Shown here one piece after another: positions 9,028-18,039 of a stretch of DNA of 64,000 nt. The DNA comes from Streptomyces eurocidicus (GTDB lineage Bacteria > Actinomycetota > Actinomycetes > Streptomycetales > Streptomycetaceae): NCBI RefSeq assembly GCF_002891295.1, contig NZ_LGUI01000006.1:479920-543919 (forward strand), read 5' to 3'. The position numbers and the translations under genes are program-made. The stretch's first letter is position 1. Every line of letters starts with the position of its first letter. The notes beneath the pieces were generated by a model. That model saw only the letters and a program-made list of their open reading frames with translations, ran no database searches and had not been told where the DNA came from.

Positions 9028-9779
9028 TGGCCGCCCCGGGCACCGTGAACCCGAGGCGGGCGGGCGACACCGGCACGCCGCTGGTCCGGTGCGAGAGCGC
9101 GGCCCGCACCTACGGCAAGGGTCCGGGCGCCGTCGTCGCCGTGCACGGCCTGACCTGCGCGGTCGGGCCCGGCACCCGGGTCTGTGTGGTCGGCCCGTCC
9201 GGCTCGGGCAAGTCCACCCTGCTGCATCTGATGGCGGGCCTGGACCGTCCAACGGCGGGTCGGGTGAGCCACCCCGGCCTCGGCGGCGAACACGCCGAGG
9301 GGCTGGCCCGGCACATCGGGGTCGTCTTCCAGGGTCCGAGCCTGCTCCCCCCGCTCACCGTCGCCGAGAACGTCGCGCTGCCGCTGCGGATCGACGGCGT
9401 ACCGGAGGACGAGGCGGACACCCGGGCGTACGCCGCGCTGGAGAGCCTCGGCCTTCAGGCGCTGGCGCCCCGGCTGCCCGACGAGCTGTCGGCCGGCCAG
9501 GCCCAGCGGGTCGCCGTGGCGCGGGTGCTGGCGCGTCGGCCCCGCCTCGTCCTGGCCGACGAGCCGACCGGGCAGCTGGACCATGCCACGGGCCGTCAGG
9601 TGCTGTCGGTGCTCCTGGCCGCGGCCCAGGAGCTGGGAGCGGCGGTGCTGGTGACGACACACGATCCGCGGATGGCCCGCGAGTTGGACGTGCGCTGGTA
9701 CATGGTGGACGGCCGCCTGGTCCAGCCGGATGCGGAGGCGGGCCCGGACCCTCATCCGGGTGGACGGGCCGCGCCATGA
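9027..9779 (+). CDS. ABC transporter ATPase, second subunit
   Basis: A 250-residue ATPase with Walker A GPSGSGKST, Q-loop GVVFQGPSLL, signature LSAGQ (Ala for Gly), Walker B LVLADEP and switch-region TTHDPR. The ATG at 9027 overlaps the previous stop and has GGAGGTGGCG upstream. It is related to but clearly distinct from the preceding ATPase. Both probably power the FtsX-like permease that begins about 100 bp downstream. Confidence 0.92.
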   Translation: MAAPGTVNPRRAGDTGTPLVRCESAARTYGKGPGAVVAVHGLTCAVGPGTRVCVVGPSGSGKSTLLHLMAGLDRPTAGRVSHPGLGGEHAEGLARHIGVVFQGPSLLPPLTVAENVALPLRIDGVPEDEADTRAYAALESLGLQALAPRLPDELSAGQAQRVAVARVLARRPRLVLADEPTGQLDHATGRQVLSVLLAAAQELGAAVLVTTHDPRMARELDVRWYMVDGRLVQPDAEAGPDPHPGGRAAP

Positions 9780-9881
9780 ACACGGACCGGCGGGCATCGG
9801 CCCCGGCTGCGCACCCGCCGCGTCAGGCGGTCGGAGGCCCCTGTGGGCCGCGCTCCGGTGACGCCGAGGAGGAGAACGGCG

Positions 9882-12527
9882 ATGATCAGGATTTGGCTGG
9901 CCGGCCTGCTGCGGCGGCGGGGCGGACGACTGCTCGGCGTGGCGGCCGGGGTGGCCACGGCGGTGGCGCTGCTGGCGGCGCTGGGTGGCTTCCTCGGTGC
10001 CACCCGGGCGACGATGACCGCGCAGTCCGTGCGCGGGGTCGTCACCGACTGGCAGGTGCAGGTGGCGAGCGGCGCCGACGCCCGCTCCGTGCTGGCCACG
10101 GTGCGGGGGACTCCGGGCACGCGGGCGGCGCTTCCCGTCGGATACGCCGACACCAGCGGCCTGAGCGCCATCGTCGGCCGCACCCACCAGACCACCGGCC
10201 CCGGCGCGGTGCTCGGCCTCCCGGCCGACTACCGCACGACGTTCCCGGGCGAGATCCGGGTGCTGGCGGGGAGCCCGGACGGTGTGCTGCTGGCCCAGCA
10301 GACTGCCGCCAACCTGCACGCGGCCCCCGGCGACACGGTGACCGTCGGGCGGACCGGGCTGCCGCCGGTCACGGTACGTGTCGACGGGGTGGCGGACCTC
10401 CGGCACGCCGACTCGCTGTTCCAGAAGGTCGGTGCCCCGCCACAAGCACAGCCGACGGCGCCCCCGGACAACGTCGTGCTGCTGCCGCAGGCGCGCTGGC
10501 ACACGGCCTTCGACCCGCTGGCCGAGAACCGCCCCGATCTCGTCCACGACCAGATCCACGCACGGCGCAGTCACGCCCTGCCGCACGACCCGGCCGCCGC
10601 CTACACGACGGCGACCGGCAGTGCTCACCACACGGAGGTGCGACTGGCCGGGACCGGAGTGGTCGGCGACAACCTCGGCGCGGTCCTGGACGCGGCCCGC
10701 TCCGACGCCCTGTACGCCCAGATGCTGTTCCTCTTCCTCGGCGTGCCCGGCGCGGTGCTGGCCGGGGCGCTGACCACGGCGGTCGCCGCAGCGGGCGCCA
10801 CACGCAGGCGCAGGGAACAGTCCCTGCTGCGCACACGCGGCGCCACTGCCGGGCGCCTGCTCGCGCTGGCGGCCGTGGAGGCCGGGATCGTCGCCGTCGC
10901 CGGCGGCGCGGCCGGACTGGGCGTCGCGGCGCTGCTGGGACACACTGCCTTCGGCACGACGGGCACCTTCACCATCGGATGGGCGCTGGCCGCACTCGCC
11001 GTCGGCGCGGTCATCGCCGGCGGCACCGTGCTGCTGCCCGCGCGCCGGGACATCAAGGCCGCCACCATTGTCGCCGGGCGGGCGACGGTGGAACGGCGCC
11101 AGGTGCCACGTGCCGCTCGGTGGATCCTGGCGGCCGGGCTGCTGGCCGGGTCGCTGGCGGTCTTCCGTATCACCAGCCGCACCAACTACGCCTTGATCCT
11201 GGCGCCCGAGGGCACGCCCACCCTGTCGGTGAACTACTGGGCGTTCGCCGGCCCCGCCCTGCTGTGGACGGGCGGGGCACTGCTGGCCTGGCTGCTGGTG
11301 GACCTGGTCCTGCGGCGGGGCCGGCCGGTGCTGGCCCGGCTGCTGCGGCCGGTGACCGGGCCCCTGTCCGGCACGGTCGCGGCCGGCCTGTCCCGGCAGC
11401 GGGGCACCGTGCTCCGGGCCGTGGTACTGCTCGCCCTGGCGGTTGCCTTCGCCGCCTCGACCGCCGTCTTCAACTCCACCTACCGTCAGCAGGCCGGAGT
11501 CGACGCGGTCCTCACCAACGGCGCCGACGTCACCGTCACCGAGTCCCCCGGCACCACCACGGGCACGGCCGACGCGGCCAAGGTGGCGGCCCTGCCCGGC
11601 GTGCGCAGCGTAGAACCGCTGCAGCATCGCTTCGCGTACGTCGGGCCCGACCTGCAGGACCTGTACGGGGTGCGGCCCTCCACTGTCGTCGGGGCGGGCC
11701 GGCTCCAGGACGCGTACTTCTCCGGCGGAACCGCGCGGCAGCTCATGGACCGCCTGCGGCACCAGCCGGACGGGCTCCTCGTCAGCGCCGAGACCGCCAA
11801 GGACTTCCAGCTCCGTCCCGGTGACCAGGTCCGGCTTCGGCTCCCGGACAGCCGCACCCACCAGCTACGCCCTGTCGCGTTCCACTTCGTGGGCGTCGTC
11901 AAGGAGTTCCCTACCGCTCCCAAGGACAGCTTCCTGGTGGCCAACGCCTCCTACGTGGCCCGTACGACCGGCAACGGCGCGATCGGCACGCTGCTGGTCG
12001 ACACCGGAGGCACCGGCCGGCAGGCAGTGGCCCGGCACGTCCGGTCCGCGCTCGGCCCCGCCGCCCACGTCACCGACCTGCCGTCCGCCCGCACGGTGGC
12101 CGGCTCCAGCCTTACCGCCGTCGACCTGAGCGGACTCACCCGGGTCGAACTCGGTTTCGCCCTGGTCATCGGGGCCGCAGCAGGCGGCCTGGTGCTCGCC
12201 CTCGGTCTCACCGAGCGGCGGCGCACCCTGGCGCTGGCGTCCGTGCTGGGCGCCCGGGGACGGCAGCTGTCCGGGTTCGTGTGGAGCGAGGCCGGACTGG
12301 TCGCGGTGGCGGGCGCCGTCGGCGGCGTCCTCCTCGGCTGGGCCCTGTCCCACATGCTCGTGAAGGTCCTGTCCGGAGTGTTCGACCCGCCCCCGGCGGC
12401 CCTCGCCGTGCCGTGGGCCTACCTCGGCGCACTCGCCGCAGCGGTCGCGGCGGCGCTGGCCGGGGCGGCCTGGACAGCGGTACGTCACGCCAAGCGGCCA
12501 CCGCTGACGGAGCTGCGGGAGCTGTGA
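9882..12527 (+). CDS. Large FtsX-family ABC permease
   Basis: An 881-residue membrane protein with two FtsX/MacB-like units. An N-terminal helix (residues about 10-35) is followed by a large extracytoplasmic domain, a first group of three helices, a central linker, another helix and extracytoplasmic domain (PGVRSVEPL region), and a C-terminal FtsX core whose cytoplasmic loop reads LTERRRTLALASVLGARGRQ. The ATG at 9882 has GAGGAGG upstream. With the two coupled ATPases and the lipoprotein it forms a complete exporter or envelope-sensing system. Substrate is unknown. Antimicrobial peptide resistance or lipoprotein handling are the usual roles of this class. Confidence 0.9.
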   Translation: MIRIWLAGLLRRRGGRLLGVAAGVATAVALLAALGGFLGATRATMTAQSVRGVVTDWQVQVASGADARSVLATVRGTPGTRAALPVGYADTSGLSAIVGRTHQTTGPGAVLGLPADYRTTFPGEIRVLAGSPDGVLLAQQTAANLHAAPGDTVTVGRTGLPPVTVRVDGVADLRHADSLFQKVGAPPQAQPTAPPDNVVLLPQARWHTAFDPLAENRPDLVHDQIHARRSHALPHDPAAAYTTATGSAHHTEVRLAGTGVVGDNLGAVLDAARSDALYAQMLFLFLGVPGAVLAGALTTAVAAAGATRRRREQSLLRTRGATAGRLLALAAVEAGIVAVAGGAAGLGVAALLGHTAFGTTGTFTIGWALAALAVGAVIAGGTVLLPARRDIKAATIVAGRATVERRQVPRAARWILAAGLLAGSLAVFRITSRTNYALILAPEGTPTLSVNYWAFAGPALLWTGGALLAWLLVDLVLRRGRPVLARLLRPVTGPLSGTVAAGLSRQRGTVLRAVVLLALAVAFAASTAVFNSTYRQQAGVDAVLTNGADVTVTESPGTTTGTADAAKVAALPGVRSVEPLQHRFAYVGPDLQDLYGVRPSTVVGAGRLQDAYFSGGTARQLMDRLRHQPDGLLVSAETAKDFQLRPGDQVRLRLPDSRTHQLRPVAFHFVGVVKEFPTAPKDSFLVANASYVARTTGNGAIGTLLVDTGGTGRQAVARHVRSALGPAAHVTDLPSARTVAGSSLTAVDLSGLTRVELGFALVIGAAAGGLVLALGLTERRRTLALASVLGARGRQLSGFVWSEAGLVAVAGAVGGVLLGWALSHMLVKVLSGVFDPPPAALAVPWAYLGALAAAVAAALAGAAWTAVRHAKRPPLTELREL

Positions 12528-12552
12528 CAGCACCCGCCCCGGCGACAACCTG

Positions 12553-13920
12553 TCACAGGGCGGGCCCGTCCCTTCCACCGGCGACCAGCCAGGTGAAACG
12601 CGGGTGCGGGGCTCTCCGGGAGAGCATGAGCCGCCCGCCCTCCGCCTCCACCAGGGAGCGGGCGAGCGCCAGCCCGATCCCGTGACCGCCGTCCCCGGCG
12701 CCGTCGGCGGGGCCACCGGCGCCGCGCCGCCGGGCGAAGACATCCTCCCCCTCGGGCGGCCCGGGCCCCTCGTCCTCCACGTCCACGGCGAGCACCCCCG
12801 CCGCCTCCCTCGCGGTGACGGTCACCATGCCGCTGCCGTGGGCGAGCGCGTTGGCGAGCAGCACGTCAAGGATCTGCCGGGCGGCGCGCGCCGAGCCTGC
12901 CGCCTCCGGAAGCTGCTCCTCGACGACGACCCGCAAAGGCCGGCCCACGGCCGCCGGCTCGCCGTGCCAGCGCCGCTCGGCATCCGCGAGCAGCCCCGCC
13001 ACGTCCAGGGGTGCCTGCTCCGGCAGGTCCCGGGCCAGGGCCAGGAGGTCGTCCAGTGTGGTCTCCATGCGTGCCAGCGCCTCCAGGGCGGCCCGCATCG
13101 CGTCGCGGGGGTCCGCGGGTGCTTCCACGCCCGTCGGGCCCGGGGTATGCGGGCCCCTACCCCCCTGCTCCGTGGCGAGAGCACTCTCCAGTTCCAGCCG
13201 CGCCCGGGTCAGCGCGGTGCGCAGCTGGTGAGAGGCGTCCGCACTGAAGGCCCGTTCGCGGCGCAGCAGTCCCTCGATGCGTGCGGCGGCGCGGTTGAGC
13301 GCGGCCGCGACTTCATCGGCCTCCGGAAGGCCCGACGGTGCGGCCCGGGCCGCGAGATCTCCGCTCTCCAGCCGGCCCGCCGTCGCGGCCAATGCCTCCA
13401 AGGGGTGAGCAAGGCGTCTGCTGGACCGGACCCCCAGCACGGCACCCACGCCCACCACCAACGCCGCCAGCGCGAGCATGCCCGCCCACGTCAGCGCTGC
13501 CCTGCGCAACGGCCCATCGGCCGGTGCACCGGCACGCACCACCGCCCGCACCCGCTCGCCCGAACCCACCGGCACCGCTGCCACCAGCCAGTCGCCCAGC
13601 AGGCGCGACGAGGCCCGGCCCGCCAGCGCCTCGCGCACCGGGCCGTCCCCGCGCGCGGGCCCCGCGCCGGTGACCAGGCGTGCCCCCTCGTCGTACACCC
13701 CCAGCCAGGTGCCGGCCTCGACGCGCGGCAGCTCCATCGGATCATGTGGATGGTGAACGTCCGCCGGCACGGTCACGGCCACCCGGTCGGCCAGCTGCTG
13801 CAGCTCGCGTACCTCGTCCTGCCGGTACAGCCGGAGTGCGGCCACCGCCAGGGGTACGGCGAACAGCAGCACCGCGCACACCACGGCGACGATCACGGCC
13901 CGCAGGATACGGCGGCGCAC
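12553..13920 (-). CDS. Sensor histidine kinase
   Basis: A 455-residue membrane kinase. Two helices (about 7-30 and 140-165) flank an extracellular sensor of about 110 residues. HAMP follows, then the H-box ASHQLRTALTR, and an ATPase domain with degenerate N-box LLANALAHG, G1 DVEDEGPGPP and G2 GHGIGLALAR. It lies two bases downstream of its response regulator. The pair converges on the ABC operon, an arrangement often seen when the kinase senses what the transporter handles. Confidence 0.92.
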   Translation of the reverse strand: MRRRILRAVIVAVVCAVLLFAVPLAVAALRLYRQDEVRELQQLADRVAVTVPADVHHPHDPMELPRVEAGTWLGVYDEGARLVTGAGPARGDGPVREALAGRASSRLLGDWLVAAVPVGSGERVRAVVRAGAPADGPLRRAALTWAGMLALAALVVGVGAVLGVRSSRRLAHPLEALAATAGRLESGDLAARAAPSGLPEADEVAAALNRAAARIEGLLRRERAFSADASHQLRTALTRARLELESALATEQGGRGPHTPGPTGVEAPADPRDAMRAALEALARMETTLDDLLALARDLPEQAPLDVAGLLADAERRWHGEPAAVGRPLRVVVEEQLPEAAGSARAARQILDVLLANALAHGSGMVTVTAREAAGVLAVDVEDEGPGPPEGEDVFARRRGAGGPADGAGDGGHGIGLALARSLVEAEGGRLMLSRRAPHPRFTWLVAGGRDGPAL

Positions 13921-13922
13921 GG

Positions 13923-14606
13923 TCAGCGCTCCCCGGGAGGTTCGAGCCGGTAGCCGAAGTGCCGCAGGGTCGTGATCCGCACCCGGTCACCCAGCTTGCG
14001 GCGCAGCGCGGCCACATGGACGTCGAGCGTCTTGGTGGAACCGAACCAGTTCTCGTCCCACACGTCGCTCATCAGGTCCTCCCGGCTCACCGCCCGGCCG
14101 GCGGACACGGTCAGCCGGACCAGCAGGTCGAACTCTTTGGGCCGCAGCTCCACCTCCGCGGCCGGGGTGAAGCAGCGCCGCGCGGTGCGGTCGATCAACA
14201 GGGCGCCGTGGCGGATACGGTCCGCGCCGCCGTCCCGGCCGGGCGAGGCACGCCGCAGATGGGCGGCGATCCGCGCCTGCAGCTCGGCCAGCCGGAACGG
14301 CTTGGTCAGATAGTCGTCGGCGCCCGACTCCAACGCCTGGATCACGTCCATCTCGCCCGTACGCGCCGTCAGCACCACGAGCACTGCCCCCGGCAGACGC
14401 TCCCTCAGACTCCGGCACAGCTCGAACCCGTCCGCGTCCGGCAGGCCGAGATCCAGCAGCACCAGCTCGGCGGGCCCTCGGGCGGCCCGCTCCAGCGCCG
14501 CAGCACCGTCCGGGCACCACTCGCTGTCGTGACCCTGGGCGCGCAGCGTCGCCGCGAGCCTGCCTCCGATGGCGTCGTCGTCCTCGACGATCACAATCCG
14601 TGCCAC
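13923..14606 (-). CDS. OmpR-family response regulator
   Basis: A 227-residue regulator. The receiver has the VEDDD acidic pocket, phospho-acceptor Asp in LVLLDLGLPDADG, Thr in VVLTART and Lys in DDYLTKPF. The C-terminal winged helix has PKEFDLLVRL, SDVWDENWFGSTKTLDVH and ends HFGYRLE. It is first in a two-gene operon with the histidine kinase and likely controls transcription of nearby envelope functions. Intact and full length, unlike the regulator at 6.4-7.1 kb. Confidence 0.93.
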   Translation of the reverse strand: MARIVIVEDDDAIGGRLAATLRAQGHDSEWCPDGAAALERAARGPAELVLLDLGLPDADGFELCRSLRERLPGAVLVVLTARTGEMDVIQALESGADDYLTKPFRLAELQARIAAHLRRASPGRDGGADRIRHGALLIDRTARRCFTPAAEVELRPKEFDLLVRLTVSAGRAVSREDLMSDVWDENWFGSTKTLDVHVAALRRKLGDRVRITTLRHFGYRLEPPGER

Positions 14607-15164
14607 GTCATCACGCTAACAAGGTAACGGGCAGCAGCGTGGTGGCCGCGCTGCGCCCACGCCCCTCGCCGCCGTGGCGCGGGCCCGGAGGACGAGGCAC
14701 CGTTCCGGTCCCTGGTGGGCCCGCCGGTGGGCACCGTCCACTCCCTGACCGCCAAGGTCTTCGAGATCTTCGGCGACACCGGACGGACGGCGCAAAGAAG
14801 CCCCGCCCGGCCGAGCCGGTGCTACGGCACACCGGGCATCGCTTGTGCCCAGCGAGCGGACTCCTTTCGGCATACCCGGTCTGCATACCCGGATCGCCGG
14901 AGGCACGGAGGGTGGGTCCTCGGGGCTTCCAGCCCAGGTAGCGCTTTCCGGGGAAGACGGGGCAGGCGTCACCGCAGCCCATGGTGATCACGACGCCCGA
15001 CGGTTGCACCGGCGGACAGCCAGCGCGATGTGGACGAGGCCGTGGCGGCGAGCACGTGCCCGACGGTCGGCTCGCCCGGGTCGTTGCCCGATCCTCAGGG
15101 AGCAGGTGGACCAGGTGCGCACCACCGAGGGGCCGGCCTCGGTGACCGCCGCTCGCACACGTGG
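14607..15164 (-). pseudogene. Non-coding stretch with an arsenate reductase (ArsC) remnant
   Basis: Most of the region has no supported gene. On the minus strand at about 14926-15010 the frame reads GVVITMGCGDACPVFPGKRY, which is the C-terminal catalytic segment of thioredoxin-linked arsenate reductases of the low-molecular-weight phosphatase fold. The N-terminal CxxxxxR phosphate loop and the rest are not recoverable in any frame, so this is a fossil. No other ars genes are nearby. Confidence 0.55.
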
Positions 15165-15785
15165 TCAGACGGCGAGGAGCAGCGATCGGGCCGGCCCGTT
15201 GCGCAGCCTGGAGACGGCCGGGGCGGCCAGGCGACTCGCGATCGCCACGACGGCGACGCCGACGCCGATCCCGACGACGGCCCCTACGAGAACGTCGTGG
15301 GGGTAGTGGGCGCCGACGTAGACGCGCGAGGCGGCCATCAGTACCGCCGCCGGCATCGCGAGGGCGGCCAGGCGCCGGTTCACCAGGAGCAGTCCGGCCG
15401 CCACGGCGAAGGCGACGGTGGTGTGGTTGCTGGGGAAGGCGTAGTCGTTGGCGGGCGGGCACGCCTCTATGAGGAAGTCGTGGGGCAGGGCCCGGCAGGG
15501 CCGCGACTCCTGGAAGACGGCCTTGACGCCGTCGTTGACCAGGTAGGCGATGACGACGGCGACCGGGGTGATCAGCGCGGCGGCCATGGTGCGGGCGTCG
15601 CGGCGGCGGGCCAGCCACCAGCCGGCGAGCAGGAGCGCTCCGAACAACGCGATGCCGTACGTCGTGTAGGCGGCCACTGGTCCGTTCAGCCAGTGCGTCC
15701 GGTGCGCGAAGTCGGTGACGTCGGTGTACAGGCCGCCGTCTATCGCGGCCCCGTCGAGGCCGTCGGGGCCGGAAGCGGTACTCAT
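15165..15785 (-). CDS. PAP2-superfamily membrane phosphatase
   Basis: A 206-residue protein with about five to six membrane helices and all three PAP2 phosphatase motifs: KAVFQESRP, PSNHTT (the usual PSGH with Asn) and SRVYVGAHYPHDVL, with catalytic His in motifs two and three. Such enzymes dephosphorylate undecaprenyl pyrophosphate, phosphatidylglycerophosphate or phosphatidate at the outer membrane face. An operator-like palindrome 95 bp upstream matches one in front of the neighbouring BlaI gene, so it is probably in the same regulon. Confidence 0.9.
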   Translation of the reverse strand: MSTASGPDGLDGAAIDGGLYTDVTDFAHRTHWLNGPVAAYTTYGIALFGALLLAGWWLARRRDARTMAAALITPVAVVIAYLVNDGVKAVFQESRPCRALPHDFLIEACPPANDYAFPSNHTTVAFAVAAGLLLVNRRLAALAMPAAVLMAASRVYVGAHYPHDVLVGAVVGIGVGVAVVAIASRLAAPAVSRLRNGPARSLLLAV

Positions 15786-15880
15786 CGTCTACAGGTTCCC
15801 GTCGTGCGGAGGTGTGGTCCCGTGGGACTGCTGGAAGCCGCTGCGCGAGGCGGGCGCCGGGAGGCGAGACCCGGCGAGCG

Positions 15881-15896
15881 TCTACACACCGGTAGA
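15881..15896. promoter_or_regulatory. Candidate BlaI-type operator upstream of PAP2 gene
   Basis: TCTACACACCGGTAGA is a perfect inverted repeat (TCTAC, six-base spacer, GTAGA). It lies between the M56 gene end and the PAP2 start. The same arms and spacing recur at 17271-17286 in front of the BlaI gene. BlaI/MecI repressors bind TACA/TGTA-type dyads, so binding by the local BlaI is likely. Confidence 0.65.
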
Positions 15897-15944
15897 CGAT
15901 AGCGGCGGCCCGACGGTTCCACACCTACGGGCGGGCGCCGGTGA

Positions 15945-16877
15945 TCAGTGGGCGGCTTCGCCCTGGGCGACTTCCACGTCGTGGTGGAAGGCGACGAGGC
16001 CCGTCACCGAGGCGCCGGCGGCAGCGGTGGCACACAGGGCGAGGAGTGCGGCGATCCAAGGAGCCGCCCGGTGCGCCCGGGGCGGGGGGCCGGCGAGGAG
16101 GGCGGCGACGCGGCGCGGGACGGGGCCGGTCGTGGCCGCCGGGGCGACGACCGGTCGCTCGGGACGGCGGGCGCCGACGGCCAGCGCCGCGCGGGCGATG
16201 GCGCGGGCGGCGAGACGGCGGTCACCGACAGCCGCGGCGGCGGCTTCATCCGCCGCCCGCTCAGCAGCGAACCGAATAGATGTGCGAACGGCGCGCAGTG
16301 CGGGATGACAGTGCGCGGCCAGCTCGGCCGTGGCGAGGAAGTAGTGGTGGCGGCCGGCGTTGTGGGCGCGTTCGTGGGCGAAGAGGACCTCGCGTTCGGT
16401 GGGACCGAGGCTGCGGATCATCGCGGTGGTGACCACGACACGGGCAGGGCGTCCGGGAAGGGCGAAGGCGTCCGGGTACGGGGAGTCGATGACGCACAGG
16501 TCACCCGCGACCGGCCGGCGAGCGGCCTCCGCGTGCGCCGCGCGCACCGCCCTGGCCTGCCGGAGGGCGGAACGGGTCAGCGTCCACGCGCCGACGACGA
16601 GCAGACCGACGGAGGCAGCGGCCGAAGGCACCGCCACGGCGTCCCACGGCGTGCGCAGGGGGTGGATCAGCTCACCGAAGGCCGCGAGAACGGGCAGCTT
16701 GAGCAAGCCCGTGAGAACGAGGGCGCCCAGCGCCGTCAGCGAGCCGCCGGCCAGCGCGACCGCGGCGAGGGTCAGAACCCACAGCGCGGCGGCAGGGGCG
16801 AGGCACCGCTCCGCACGCCTCGCCAGCGGCGGCACGACGAAGGGGAGCAGCAGAGGGAACAGCAGCAGGACGGTCAT
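15945..16877 (-). CDS. BlaR1-like M56 family membrane metallopeptidase
   Basis: A 310-residue membrane protease. There are about four helices, two of them in the first 55 residues, and a zinc site HERAH (in LFAHERAHNAGRHHY) with a downstream Glu in the AAERAADEAAA segment. M56 proteins cleave or inactivate BlaI-type repressors in response to cell-wall damage. It lacks the extracellular penicillin-binding sensor domain of BlaR1, ending instead with one short helix, so the signal is not obviously a beta-lactam. It overlaps the BlaI gene by four bases (ATGA), giving a sensor-repressor operon. Confidence 0.9.
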   Translation of the reverse strand: MTVLLLFPLLLPFVVPPLARRAERCLAPAAALWVLTLAAVALAGGSLTALGALVLTGLLKLPVLAAFGELIHPLRTPWDAVAVPSAAASVGLLVVGAWTLTRSALRQARAVRAAHAEAARRPVAGDLCVIDSPYPDAFALPGRPARVVVTTAMIRSLGPTEREVLFAHERAHNAGRHHYFLATAELAAHCHPALRAVRTSIRFAAERAADEAAAAAVGDRRLAARAIARAALAVGARRPERPVVAPAATTGPVPRRVAALLAGPPPRAHRAAPWIAALLALCATAAAGASVTGLVAFHHDVEVAQGEAAH

Positions 16878-17245
16878 CGCTCCTCTGATTCCAGCAGGCC
16901 CCTCAGCAGCCGCTCGTCGTCGGGGCCGAGCCCTTCGACGAACCGGGCGAGAACCGTCTCGCGGTCCGCGTCCTGGTCGAGCTCGCTGTGCATGCGCAGG
17001 GCCCTCAGCCCGGGGGCGTCCTGCACGGGGAAGTAGGCGTAGCCACGCCCTTGCCGCCGGCGGTCGACTATGCCCTTCTCGTACAGGCGGGTCAGGGTCG
17101 TGGTCACCGTGGTGCGGGCCGGGTCATGGGCGAGGCCCGCTTGCACCTCGGCCGGTGTGAGGGGGCGGTCCGCGGCCCAGAGGGTGGCCAGGACACCGGC
17201 CTCCAGCTCGCCCGCCGACCGGCGCTCGTCCTTCGCGTTCGCCAT
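16874..17245 (-). CDS. BlaI/MecI/CopY-family repressor
   Basis: A 123-residue winged-helix repressor: GELEAGVLATLWAADRPLTP, then a recognition helix with TTVTTTLTRLYEKGIV, the wing DRRRQGRGYAYFP and a C-terminal dimerisation helix. The ATG at 17245 is used because it gives the normal family start, although the frame opens at 17260. It is co-transcribed with the M56 protease. The tandem TCTAC-N6-GTAGA-like sites just upstream imply autoregulation and control of the divergent DedA/PAP2 operon. Confidence 0.92.
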   Translation of the reverse strand: MANAKDERRSAGELEAGVLATLWAADRPLTPAEVQAGLAHDPARTTVTTTLTRLYEKGIVDRRRQGRGYAYFPVQDAPGLRALRMHSELDQDADRETVLARFVEGLGPDDERLLRGLLESEER

Positions 17246-17270
17246 GGGAACGTTCCTCACCCCGTCGTCG

Positions 17271-17286
17271 TCTACAACACAGTAGA
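17271..17286. promoter_or_regulatory. Candidate BlaI operator 1
   Basis: TCTACAACACAGTAGA is a perfect TCTAC-N6-GTAGA palindrome in the divergent region between blaI-like and dedA-like genes. It has the same arms and spacing as the site at 15881-15896. Confidence 0.68.
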
Positions 17287-17289
17287 CCG

Positions 17290-17305
17290 TCTATATGCTT
17301 GTAGT
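17290..17305. promoter_or_regulatory. Candidate BlaI operator 2, degenerate
   Basis: TCTATATGCTTGTAGT matches the consensus palindrome at eight of ten arm positions. It lies 19 bp from site 1, about two helical turns, as expected for cooperative dimer binding on one face. Confidence 0.45.
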
Positions 17306-17361
17306 CAGTCGGGGTGCCGTGCCGGCCGCCCGCTTGTCCATTATGAAAGGGGACCGCGACG

Positions 17362-18039
17362 ATGTCCGGACTCTTGTTCGCGACGGGTTCACCACTCGCC
17401 GTCAATGTCCTCGACGCGCAGTCGCTCCTCGCGGCCTTCGGCGTCCTCGGGGTCGGCATCGTCCTGTTCGCGGAGACGGGACTCCTGGTCGGATTCTTCC
17501 TGCCCGGCGACTCCCTGCTGTTCACCGCCGGCCTGCTGTGCACAGGTTCCTCGGCCGCGGGTGTGCACCTGTCACTGGCGCCCCTGCTGATCGCGGCCGT
17601 CGCGGGCACCTTGGCGGGCTCGCAGTGCGGCTACCTCATCGGCCGGAGGGCCGGCGGCGCCCTGCTCGCCCGCAGCCGCTCGGCACGCCTGCACGAGGGA
17701 GCCCAGCGGGCCGAGGTCCTCCTCGAGCGGTACGGCTTCGCGAAGGCGATCGTGCTGGCCCGGTTCGTGCCCGTCGTCCGCACGGTGCTCAACCCCGTGG
17801 CCGGAGCCCTGGGCGTGCCCGTGCGCTCCTTCACCCTCTGGCAGGTGTCCGGTGGGCTGCTGTGGACGGTGGGCCTGACCTTGGGCGGCTACGCGCTGGG
17901 GTCGTCCGTCCCGAACGTCGACCGCTACCTCCTGCCCATCGTCGCGCTGATCGTCGCCGTCTCGCTGCTTCCGCTCGCGGCCGAGCTCCACCGGTCGCGC
18001 CGCGCCGCGGCTGCGCGGAGGAACGGGGCGGGTGGGTGA
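17362..18039 (+). CDS. DedA-family membrane protein
   Basis: A 225-residue protein with five to six membrane helices and DedA/SNARE-associated signatures: LFAETGLLVGFFLPGDSLLF, the GYLIGRRAG segment and the amphipathic ARFVPVVRTVLNPVAG motif with conserved Arg. DedA proteins move undecaprenyl phosphate or phospholipid head groups back across the membrane. It is preceded by the tandem BlaI-type sites and its stop overlaps the start of a PAP2 phosphatase (GTGA). This fits a lipid-carrier recycling role. Confidence 0.92.
   Translation: MSGLLFATGSPLAVNVLDAQSLLAAFGVLGVGIVLFAETGLLVGFFLPGDSLLFTAGLLCTGSSAAGVHLSLAPLLIAAVAGTLAGSQCGYLIGRRAGGALLARSRSARLHEGAQRAEVLLERYGFAKAIVLARFVPVVRTVLNPVAGALGVPVRSFTLWQVSGGLLWTVGLTLGGYALGSSVPNVDRYLLPIVALIVAVSLLPLAAELHRSRRAAAARRNGAGG

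Noticed and set aside
9089..11824. A 911-codon plus-strand frame
   Set aside because: It is a shifted frame of the permease and ATPase genes with Arg/Gly/Ala-only composition.
8664..11861. A 1065-codon open frame on the minus strand
   Set aside because: It lies antisense to the ABC ATPases and permease, is Gly/Arg/Gln/Pro-rich and has no domain. Long antisense frames are normal in 70%-plus GC DNA.
14611..15924. A 437-codon minus-strand frame over the PAP2 gene
   Set aside because: PAP2 motifs are in another frame. Only the short ArsC fossil in this frame is meaningful.
15945..17245. Beta-lactam resistance locus
   Set aside because: The BlaI/M56 pair has no beta-lactamase or penicillin-binding sensor domain with it.
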